Shown here: positions 23,351 to 32,245 of the stretch, one piece after another
Layout: each line of letters begins with the position of its first letter
How positions within the stretch are numbered: the stretch's first letter is position 1
Origin: Lindgomyces ingoldianus
Lineage: Eukaryota > Ascomycota > Dothideomycetes > Pleosporales > Lindgomycetaceae
DNA: 43,919 nucleotides
Assembly (NCBI RefSeq): GCF_010093535.1
Contig: NW_022985210.1
Span: forward strand, 196,335 to 240,253
Reading direction: 5' to 3'
Notes under the pieces: model-generated
The model's database searches: none
The model's input: the letters and a program-made list of their open reading frames with translations, nothing else
Told to the model about the DNA's origin: nothing
Position numbers and translations under genes: made by a program

Positions 23351-24199
23351 TTTTTTAGTTAGTTTATAATATTCTAAATTATTAGAAGGGGGTACTAATT
23401 TTATATAGTGTTATTATTTAGAGTTTAGTAGTTCTAATATACTCTTACTTTACTGTTTTTCTTTTTTATAAAGACTACTGCTAATGCTACTAGGCTATTG
23501 CTTTTGCAGATATGTCCTTGTAATAGCATCCTGTCTATGTACTCTTGTAGTGCGTTTTTCTAGGCTTTAGTTAATAGTTAGAGTTTATAAGCTTTTAGCT
23601 AGGGTTCTAGTTTAAGATTAATAGCATAGTCTTATAGCTAGTGCAGGGGTAGTTCTTTTAGGTCTTCTAAGGTTTTAAACATGTCTTTATATTCTTTATA
23701 TTCTTCTAGCAAGTTTTTTGTTTTATAAGTAATTTTATAAACTTTTACTTAGTTAAGGTCTTGTTTTTTTTAGAATTTTTTAAAAGATATTTCCTTTAGT
23801 TCTTTTTTTATTAAATAGACTACCTAGGCCTTTAGTTCTTAGTAGGGGAACTTCTTTAGTTTTCTTTTTTTAGAGAAATATCTGCTTCCCTTCTTTACTT
23901 ATTAGTAAAAGGTGCATAAATTATTATAGTAAGCTAACTATGTTATTTTAGCGTAGTCTTATTTTATTACTAGAGTTATAGTTTACTAGTTAATTATTAA
24001 GTTATGTTTATAAAGCTAGTTATATCTAAGTATTACTTAGTACTTTTCTTTTAGTAGTAAGATGTTAAAAAATATCTAGTTGCTAGTTCCTTTAGCATTT
24101 ATGTTAAGTTTATAAGTTTTAAGTTGTATCTATTTTACTTTATATTTAATTAATAAGGTGTTTACTAGAGTTACTTTAAAAAGTTTTTTTTTACTTTTA

Positions 24200-24334
24200 A
24201 AAAGTATTTTTTTTTAGTTAACCTATGTAGAGTTAATTACTGTAAAGGTGCAACTGCTGTCTATTAGCGCAAGGCCTGTCTATTTCTGCTCTAAGCAGGA
24301 GAGAGTTATTTCTGTAGTTAGGCTTCTGCCTAAT
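24200..24334 (-). pseudogene. Gypsy aspartic protease remnant
   Basis: The minus strand reads GLALIDSSCTFTVIN at 24276-24232; the retropepsin D-S/T-G triad is D-S-S (Gly codon changed by transition). The solo LTR is inserted about 60 bp upstream of this motif in the direction of reading. Confidence 0.7.
24330..24334. repeat. Left target-site duplication CTAAT of the solo LTR
   Basis: CTAAT precedes the LTR at 24335 and is repeated at 24942-24946. Confidence 0.85.
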
Positions 24335-24941
24335 TGTTATAATCCTTACTCTGGGGAAATGGTAATTTCTAGAGTACAACGGCCTATATGATGTTAGTGG
24401 AGAAGGGGTGAGAACTTAGCTGGATCAGGTGTACAGTCTGTTAAGCAGAGTGAAGGATAGTTAGGGTTTGTGAGGCAGGCTGTGGTTTGTCCCTATAGCT
24501 ATATAGGTAGCTAGGTGTTACTAGTTAGGTAGATAAGAGTTAGAGGTATATATGTTGCAAGATATACAAGGCAGCTTAATCCTCCTTAGAAAGGATTTAA
24601 GCTTCTTAGTCTATTATAAAGAATAAACTAAACGTTAATTACAACCTTTAAACTATAGTTAAGATTAAGACTATATACATAAGGTTTGCATACGTTTGCA
24701 TGCATTGCAGGCTTTTGCATGCACTGCCTGCATCTACCTGCAACGCCTGTATTGCCTGCAATGCTCTAGTCCCTATTAGACAGTGCATTCTGCTAAGCAT
24801 TTATCTATAAGATGGCGCCATTCCTCTTCTGTTTAGTTATAAGGTCTGCTAATTGCGGGGTTAACTGTCTTCCATCTACTATGCTTAGGGCTGTGTGCAA
24901 TAGCGAGCTGAGTCATTACGGTCTGTTTGTTGGCCGTAACA
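24335..24941 (-). mobile_element. Solo LTR nested in the Gypsy element
   Basis: A third LTR of the same family, 607 bp, same orientation as the other two, starting TGTTATAATCC and ending GGCCGTAACA, with its own perfect TSD CTAAT. It is less mutated in parts than the host element's LTRs and has an extra ~20 bp of TGCATGC/CTGCA-type repeat near 24690-24760. It arose as a later insertion followed by LTR-LTR recombination, or as a solo copy. Confidence 0.88.
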
Positions 24942-25799
24942 CTAATCCTTGTTCTACAGCAATAAGAGTGCAGAGTTTATAGAGAACTTTTAGATAGTCT
25001 ATACTGTTATTTTTTTCTACCTTAAGAGCTTCTTTCTAGTAGCTTTTAATTTAGTTAAATTATATTTTATATTTTTAATAGCCTTATATTATATATTCTG
25101 CTATAGTGCAGTGTTAATCTTCTATCTTATAGTAGTAAGGTATTTAGTTGTTTTATTAATAAGCTTTTTACTAAAAGTAGTAGAATGCGCAGTCTGCTTA
25201 GTTTTTACATTCTGTCTAGGGCTTCTGTTTGTGCTTAGTTCTAATGTCACAGTAGGCGCACTAAGGCATTTTGCAGGTTAATGCTATTCTAGGGAGCGTG
25301 TTGTTTGTAAGTTTACTTGCCTAAATTCTATATAGCTACTAGCTAGCCTTATGTTTAGTTAGCTAGTGTTTTAGGCAGTACTTATTAATACATAGATACT
25401 AGTTATAAGGGCAATTTCTAAGGTTATTTTAAACTAGTATTAGTTAAACTTGCGTCTATCTTAGGTACTTCTTTATTTACACTATTTATAAAGGGTGGCT
25501 TTAATATATATATTAGAACTTATTGTGTCTTTAGCTTTTGCATAGAATGTAGTATTTATTTTATTAGCAAACTTCTAGGTCTTTTTATGTAATTACTAGT
25601 GCTAGGGGGGGTGTGTTAGCTCTCTAGTTGCAGAGTTTTAAAGTTATTAAAGAGGTGTATTACTAATTAAGACTTTTTTCTTTATTTAAGATTTTCTAGA
25701 ACATTTTCTATTATTTTTTGTTATTTAGCATAGTGTAGTAAGTTTTAGTAATTTCTTTAATTATGTTATAAGTGTCTGCATTATTATTAATGTGTACTT

Positions 25800-27275
25800 T
25801 ATACATTATTTTTCTGCAATTTTGTAAGTTGTGGGTGTTGCTGCACTTCTAGCAGTTGCTATAGTTAAATTAGTATTATAGTTCTTAGGCAAAGATTCTA
25901 GTTATAGGTTGTTTTAGAGGGAATAATTTTTTCCCTTCTTTTATGTTTGCAATGTACGTTGTTGCTTATGTGTAGCCTTACTATTCTTTATAGATAGCTG
26001 CCTGTTCTAGTGCCTTAAATATATTGTTGTTATTCTAAACTTTAACTTTCTAGTATTCTATTAGGCATCTTTTAAATTTGTAATTACCTTTATATTACTA
26101 GCAGAGGTTTTTATTTAGTCTGTCTAGAATTTTAGATTTTGTTAGACCCTGCTCTATATATATTACTTTTATAGTTAGTCTTTTATTTTTATTCTTTTAG
26201 TTACTAGAGTCTAGGCATTTTCTTTTATAATGTTTTACTTTTTTATAGTTAAGGCACGCTCTTTTCTTAAGCTATTTTTGTTATTTAGTACTTAGTAGTA
26301 GCTTTTTACTATTTTAGAACTTACTTTTTTTCTTAGTTAAGCCCTATGTGTGTTTAGCATAGCTAAAATCTATTAGTTTACTATTAAACTGTTAAGTTTT
26401 CTTTTTTTTCTAGAATACTTTTAGTTTCTAGAGTGTTATGCTAGGGTGTTTTTCTTAAAGACATTCTTAATGTTAATTATTATACATAGTTGCTCTTTTT
26501 ATGTATTCTTTAAATTCCTTTAGTTTGCTGTAATGCATAAATTTGTCTTTAATTATGTTAGATAGTTTATTATAAAACATTCTTCTAACAGCTGCTTTAT
26601 TAGTCTATCTGCTAATAGCTAATTATTTACAGAAGTGTGCTGCATATAATTAGACAGTGCTTTTTTCTTATTATAGAGTGTTTATTCTGTTAACTGCCTT
26701 TTCCTTCTAATTAAGTTAGCTATAAATTATTATAAGGGCTTATTTAAAGGCATTTATGCTTTAAAAGATTTTTTAAGTGTAAATAAAAAAATTTTTTTTA
26801 GTTACTTTATATTTTATTTAGTTATCTGTGTGTAGTTAGAACTAGATAGCTAAGGGTCCTTCTAGGTAAAGTTTTATCTATAAGATTATTTCCTTATCTG
26901 TTTAGAAAGCGCCCTTGTTATACTACATATATAAGTAGCATTAAGTAAAGAATAGCTTAAGGTTCTTAGCTATACTGTTAAATAATTTAGGTAGAGCTAG
27001 GCGTAGTAACTTCTTTAACTTAATGCTAGTCTTTTCCTTAGCAGTGTTGCAAAGCTTAGTAACTTCTAGATAAAGGGCGTAAAGTTATTAAACATGTAGT
27101 TGTTATTAAAGCTAAGTTTTAAGTGCTTTAATTTCTTAATAAATATATTATATTTATTAAGTGTGTTTTTTTTTATTCCTAGACAGGGTTTTACTAGTGC
27201 TAGCTACACTAGCTCCTGTTATGCTAATATTAAGAGAGGTGTAAGGTGCTATACTTTTAAAGAGGTAGTAATTAA
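25800..27275 (-). pseudogene. Gypsy gag remnant
   Basis: The minus strand contains YIEQGLTKSKILDRLNKNL, IFKALEQAAIYKE, ATTYIANIKEGKKLFPLKQP and then a zinc-knuckle-like NCXKCSNTHNLQNC (25853-25816) with CX2CX3HX4C spacing, all in a gag-like layout with many stops. Domain limits are approximate. Confidence 0.65.
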
Positions 27276-27861
27276 TGTTATAATTCTTACTTTAGAAAAA
27301 TAGTGCGTTCTAGAGTATAACAGCCTATATAGTGTTAGTGGAGAAAGGATAAGAACTTAGCTAGATTAGGTGTACAGTCTGTTAAGCAGAGTAAAGGATA
27401 GTTAGAGTTTAGAAGGTAAGCTGTAGTTTGTCCCTATAGCTGTATAGGTAGCTAGGTGTTACTAGTTAAGTAGACAAGGGTTAAAAGTATATATGTTATA
27501 AGATATATAAGGCAGCTTAATCTTTTTTAGAAAGGATTTAAGCTTTTTAGTCTATTATAAAGAATAAACTAAATGTTAATTATAACCTTTAAACTATAGT
27601 TAAGATTAAAACTATATACATAGTAGTTGCATGCTTACATGCTTGCATGCTGTTTTCCTTTGTAGCCTGCAAGCGCGCAAGCCTGCAGTGCTTTATTAGA
27701 TAGCGCATTCTGCTAAGCATTTATCTATAAGATAGCGCCATTCCTCTTCTGTTTAGTTATAAGGTCCGCTGATCGCGGGGTTAACTGTCTCCTATCCACT
27801 GTGCTTGGGGCTGTGTGCAATAGCGAGCTGAGTCATTACGGTCTGTTCGTTGGCTGTAACA
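27276..27861 (-). repeat. 5' LTR of the Gypsy element
   Basis: 586 bp. Its outer (right) ~110 bp keep GC words such as GATCGCGGGGTTAAC and GTCTGTTCGTTGGC, while its inner end is strongly mutated. Confidence 0.88.
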
Positions 27862-28849
27862 GCTTGCTTAGAGTAATTGTTGCAACTACTAATTAAAAAG
27901 CAATAAGAAGTAAGTCTATTAACTATAAAAGGCTTATAAAAAGCTTAGGCGCTAAGTGTCTTAGGCTACTTGTCTAAAACACAGGCGCAACACTAAGCCT
28001 ATGTGCGCAATGTAAGGTCCCTATGCTCTTCTTACGCAATAGTAATAGTTAGCGCATTAAAGTAAGTTATCTAAGTTAAAGAATAGTTATAGCATAATGC
28101 TTAGTAAAGTAGTATTAGATAGGTAATAGATGTATAATAATAACATTTAACTATAGCATGTAACTAATTACTAACACACTAATATAGCTAAAAAAGTAAA
28201 TAATAGCTAGCTTTAGCTTTTAATATGTTTTTACTCTTATAATAGTCTTTTTTTATTATAGTTATGTTACATCTATTTAACCTTTAAGTACCTTAAGAGC
28301 TTAGCATAAAGTATATAGGCTTCTTAGCCTCTATACCTTTGCTTTTAACTTTAAGGTTTACTCTCTTTTATTACCCCTCTATTCTGCATTTTTTTTCTAT
28401 AACCTGTGTTTTTTGCTTAATACTTTTTACATTCTCCTCTTTACACCTTGCAGTCTTTAGTATTGTGTAATAAGGTAGACGCTCTGCCTGCTAAGCTAAT
28501 ACTATGCAACTTTCCCTACTATACTAAAAGGTACACATAGGAATACTTAAGCTAAGTATTCTTGCATAGTATAATATATATATAAATAATGCTAGGGCTA
28601 GCACTAGCACTAGCAGTTGTCTCTAGTCTAGCCTAAACCTTTATAAGCAAGAGAAGGCTATGTAGTTAACTATGCCTACTTTATTACACATTACGCCTGT
28701 TCTTTTTACTGCCTAATACTACTATACTATGCCTAATACTACTACTTAATATCTTTAATTTAATTATTTTAGCATTAAAGCCTTAGTTATAGAGCTATAG
28801 CTTATATAGTTTATTACCTTTACAGGAATTTCTTAGAGTGCTAGGGAGC
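27862..28849. other. AT-rich remnant of element B (middle part)
   Basis: Right of the Gypsy TSD. It should contain the middle of the B transposase, but no motif is readable. A single copy of the minisatellite-like word CTAACACACTAATATAGCTAA occurs near 28166, in a different context from the array. Confidence 0.4.
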
Positions 28850-29510
28850 TCTAGCGCTGCCTCTACCTCTACCTCTGCCTCTCTATTGCTGCAAAGATTA
28901 ATGTAGTACATGTAATACTTTAATAAGCTGTTTTACTTATATAACTGCTAGTTTAGCTTCTTTAACTACTGTTTAAATATAATAGGCTAATGCTTAAAGG
29001 TGTTAGTAAAAGATTACTTACTAGTGTTAAAAAATGCATAAAGTAAACTGCAGTAAATTATAGTAAACTATAGTAAATTATAGTAAACTATAGTAAATTA
29101 TAGTAAACTATAGCAAATTGCAGTAAACTACAGTAGATTACAGCAGTAGGCAGCAATCCCTAGTAGATATTAGTTGTGTTACAAGTAGCTCTACATATAA
29201 AGAGAGTTATAGAGGGGTAATGTCTCTAGAAAAAAAGCCTTAAAAAGGGTAGTAATAATAATATATAAGCTAGTGTTAGTGTAATAGAAAATTACTAAGC
29301 TTTAAGCAGCTAATAAGGCAGCTATATTTAGAAAGGCCTGCGCTTAACAGCTCTAAAGAAGGTTAAAGCACGCAGTAATAGGAAAAAAGTAAAGAAGTAA
29401 GTGTAAGCTAAAGTAGGTAAGCAATCCTAAAGGCGCTGCAGACAGTGCAATTAGACTAGGCATAACATGCAAATGTGTAAGCAAGAAGTAGAAGTAGTAT
29501 CTAAATAATA
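28850..29510 (+). pseudogene. Element B transposase, C-terminal part
   Basis: Segments such as ALSSXXGSYIXKGLRLTALK and KKVKARSNRKKVKK, then a CX2C..H..C knuckle (RRCRQCN, TRHNMQMC) and KQEVEVVSK, correspond to the tail of pogo-like fungal transposases. Stops interrupt the frame. Confidence 0.65.
29042..29141. repeat. 10-bp tandem repeat array
   Basis: Ten head-to-tail copies of TAGTAAACTA or TAGTAAATTA, drifting to CAGTAAACTA, CAGTAGATTA at the right. Lies inside element B. Confidence 0.85.
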
Positions 29511-29584
29511 TTCTAAGCTGTACTCTACTCTATAGTGCTAGAGCAGGTTGTTATAGGCTATAATAAAGTTTATTATAGTGTAGT

Positions 29585-29621
29585 CTTAGCAAAAGTAAGC
29601 AACTTAGGTGTGTAAGCAACT
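29585..29621 (-). repeat. Right terminal inverted repeat of element B
   Basis: The reverse complement matches the left repeat except for one transition. The C-terminal zinc knuckle of the transposase lies just inside. Confidence 0.75.
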
Positions 29622-29622
29622 A

Positions 29623-29802
29623 CTAATCCCTAACACACTAATGCAGCTAATGCTAATCCCTAACACACTAATGCAGCTAATGCTAATCCCTAACACACTA
29701 ATGCGGCTAATGCTAATCCCCAACACACCAATGCAGCTGATGCAAATCCCCAACACACTAATGTGGCTAATGCCAATCCCCGACACACTAATGTGGCTAG
29801 AG
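29623..29802. repeat. 30-bp minisatellite, six units
   Basis: Six exact-length units starting CTAATCCCTAACACACTAAT. Units 1-3 are nearly identical; units 4-6 diverge by transitions. As 30 is divisible by three, both strands stay open and give spurious 71-residue repetitive ORFs. The array begins one base outside the right TIR of element B. Confidence 0.92.
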
Positions 29803-29824
29803 AGGTGGAACAGACGCAACTAAC

Positions 29825-30080
29825 TATAATTTAAACATGTTTTACACAACGCATGCTAGAGCAAACTGCATGCAAATTAGCATAAAGGTGCACTTACATT
29901 AGGTATACATTTTTTTTTAAAAAAGAATATAAGAAACACATAAGGTGACAGAGAAACAGCGTTACTAGGGTTTATCTAAAGAAATTCTGACTAACTAGCG
30001 CGTCTAAAAGAGGAGATTCTGCTCAACTTTTCGTTTCTGCAAACCCGAATATAATAAGCAGAGCAAGCTCTGCTAATAAA
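29825..30080 (+). repeat. ~250-bp hairpin-tipped repeat, left copy
   Basis: About 92% identical (by eye) to the reverse complement of 43672-43919. The inner tip is a hairpin, AGCAGAGC-AA-GCTCTGCT, followed by AATAA. It looks like the terminus of a transposable element. Confidence 0.85.
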
Positions 30081-32245
30081 GGCGACAAGGAAAGGCGAGT
30101 ATCATCGATGAAAACCATACCAAGAGAAATGGAAAGTCTTTTTATTCCAGGGTCTGGACTTGAGAACTAGCGGCCCAAGGTTGTCTGGGCTATATTGTCT
30201 GAGTTGACTTCTATGGTGGCGATAAGGCTGAGCAAGTAACCAGATCCAACTGACTTACTTAGGCTTAGCACAGTCGAGCAAATACTACTTCTGTGGCTCC
30301 CACCCTAGAATTGGATGGTAACATCAACAACATCCGAAGATATCGCCAGACACACAAGCCGTATCAGTGCTTGGATACCCTAGTATCGGCAAAGGAACTC
30401 AATGTTCCCTAATCCAGAAAACAATTTCCCTACATTTGTTTGAACGTTTCGGGTCCGCTCAGAATGAGGTACCCAAAATAGACTGTCAATTCCATATCGC
30501 GAAACTGTCGTCGAAAACATGAGGCTAGGGCGCTTTCGGACTAAAGATATCACTGCCAGGATGTATCTTGCAACGTAGCATCGATAAGACATCCAAGCGA
30601 GGAGCGCAAACAATCTTCCTGGAATGCAAGTTGGCTAGCGCTATCGATTTGCTGGCAACACGGACGTAGGCTTCCCATGGGAACTGAACCAAGCGGAGTA
30701 CTTCGAAGGGTGTGATATGCTGACTTCCTTTCTCGTGGTTGTGGAGTACCCGGAAGAAATCCTGCGCAGCGACTTGATCGGCGACGCGGTGATGATAATA
30801 ATGCGGAAACGATTAGAAGGCGAGTTGACACTTTCAAAACGATGGTGTTAGAGGTCCTTGAGAGGTACGAGGCCATGGGAAAGGTGGTATGAGCAAAGTA
30901 GATAGTGGGGTTGAGGCCTTTGTGGACATTATTCCATTGGAAACATGCACTAGAATCGACTAAACTAGGTGCTACTTTGTAGAATCAGGGACATTATCAA
31001 AAGACGTAAACTTGTGTTCTGAGCCCTTTAGGGAACATTTAGCAACGTCAAGGTTGAGGAAACTTGAACAATTCAAAGACTTGTAGAAAGCACCCAACAA
31101 GCTCCAAAATCTTGCAAAAGAAATTCTTTTTATAACTCGGCTAGTTGGCAGGGCAGAACAGCCAAGAATTGCAGGTGAGCGAAGAGGAAAAGTTACTGGT
31201 GGATGCAGGGATTCAAGCCTTGGAGGGCTTCGGCACACGCGCCGTCACTGCGACTGCCGTGTTTGGAAGGTTGACTAATGCTTAGCGCTTCCCGATTCGG
31301 AGATGCTGACCTGGACTGGTGAGGCGACAAAATTTGGAAAATTGAAGGATGATACGACACGTCGATGACGGCGGTGGAAACGGGCGGAGGCTGAACCCTC
31401 TCCCCCCAGGACTTGTTCCTTGCAGCTCGTTCTGACAGTTTGAGCCACCCGCGACATTCTAGAAGGCTATGAAGCACGAAACCTGGAGCAGGATCCCCAC
31501 TGCCATTGGCAAGTATTAGCCAAGAAGCATCGCCATTCTTCGGCGATGTCATTTGTGCGTCTGCTGGCCGTAACAAAGCCGCCCACTGTTCCTGTTTCGA
31601 CTAGGTCGTTAAGTGTCACGGCGGTTGGACACGACGGGCCCAGCGGACAAAGACTCGTAAGCTCGAAAGCCTCTAACAGCACTCGGGTCGCTGCAAAAGG
31701 AAGCCAAGGTTGACATGCCGCAAACACCCCATACGCCTTTAATAGAGCGAGTCCACGCTTTCCTTTTGCTGCTCTCTCCTTGTTCAACCTCGTACTTTGG
31801 GCGGCTCGCCTGTGAATTGATTTTATAGGCTGTGTCGAAGAAGATCAAAAAGGGCCGTGGGCCACCGCGCTTTTCGTCATCGCTCTACCCCTGTCATCAC
31901 CCCAATCCCAAATTCCTGTCAACTACTTCTTCAACCGCTCCGCTTGCCAGAGAAACCTCCAACCATCTGTCACCTACTCTATCCCCACCCTCCCTCCCTC
32001 CCTCCCTCCCTCCCCGGGCCCCCTCCACAGCGGCCTGACTGCCCCTGACCCTCCTCAGCGTTCGCGCTGACCCGCCTGCCCTGTCGCTCGCTTTTGGGTG
32101 CGCATTCGTGTGACTTGCCTTTTGTGTCCAGCCGGCGCATCCGTGGCTTGCGCGGCTGATCTATCAACACCACGCACTCTCTGCAACGAGCATACTGGCT
32201 GCCGGACGTCTCCTCCTCGCTTAGGCCAATTACCCTGCCGCTGCC
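30081..32245. other. Intergenic, upstream of the PH-domain gene
   Basis: GC returns to normal. ORFs up to 127 codons on the minus strand (e.g. 31576-31193) show no recognisable family. A CCCT tandem tract lies at ~31987-32014, about 230 bp upstream of the start codon, within a strongly pyrimidine-rich presumptive core promoter/5' UTR. Confidence 0.5.
31987..32014. repeat. (CCCT)n microsatellite in the promoter/5' UTR
   Basis: Seven CCCT units, a polypyrimidine tract of the kind common near fungal transcription starts. Confidence 0.8.

Larger units (their letters stand above)
19670..27861 (-). mobile_element. Ty3/Gypsy LTR retrotransposon, RIP-degraded, complete ends
   Basis: Two ~586-bp LTRs (19670-20255 and 27276-27861), both TG..CA bounded with TGTTA/TAACA-type ends, flank an internal region read on the minus strand. 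The order along that strand is gag with a CX2CX3HX4C knuckle (25853-25816), retropepsin (24276-24241), reverse transcriptase, RNase H and integrase, which is the Ty3/Gypsy order. A solo LTR (24335-24941) lies between gag and protease. Subtracting it gives ~7.6 kb. All domains carry transition-type stops and catalytic replacements. TSD is GCTTG. No primer-binding site could be recognised beside the 5' LTR, probably because of mutation. Confidence 0.88.
19008..29621 (+). mobile_element. Pogo-like DNA transposon B, split by a Gypsy insertion
   Basis: Terminal inverted repeats start AGTTGCTTAC at 19008 and end at 29621; 35 of 36 positions match between 19009-19044 and 29585-29620. Within the TIR the decamer AGTTGCTTAC occurs twice. 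Plus-strand transposase remnants lie near both ends: 19430-19630 reads CYLKLKVKFKCKYNYKKAFY then IYNFNKIKFIIG (ancestral IYNFDETGF). About 29280-29500 reads RRCRQCNXTRHNMQMCKQEV, the C-terminal zinc knuckle typical of this family. Removing the 8.2-kb Gypsy insertion and its duplicated 5 bp leaves ~2.4 kb, a normal pogo length. A TA target duplication is not seen immediately outside. Confidence 0.72.

Noticed and set aside
19670..24941. Two tandem LTR elements sharing the middle LTR
   Set aside because: The middle LTR has its own TSD (CTAAT), the outer pair share GCTTG, and gag is on one side while protease-integrase are on the other, so it is one element with a solo LTR inside.
27100..27303. 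67-codon plus-strand ORF in the Gypsy element
   Set aside because: Antisense to gag and LTR sequence, AT-rich random composition.
28440..28510. Possible tRNA-like sequence
   Set aside because: No convincing A and B boxes or cloverleaf; AT-mutated context makes a chance match likely.
29042..29141. CRISPR-like array
   Set aside because: 10-bp units are head to tail without spacers, in a eukaryotic repeat block.
29604..29823. 71-residue repetitive ORFs on both strands
   Set aside because: Produced by the 30-bp minisatellite, whose unit length is a multiple of three; no independent evidence of a gene.
18527..30088. Shared TAATAAAGG as a target duplication of the whole AT-rich block
   Set aside because: TAATAA is part of the hairpin-tipped repeat itself (present in both copies), and element A coding sequence starts left of it, so the match is not a true TSD.
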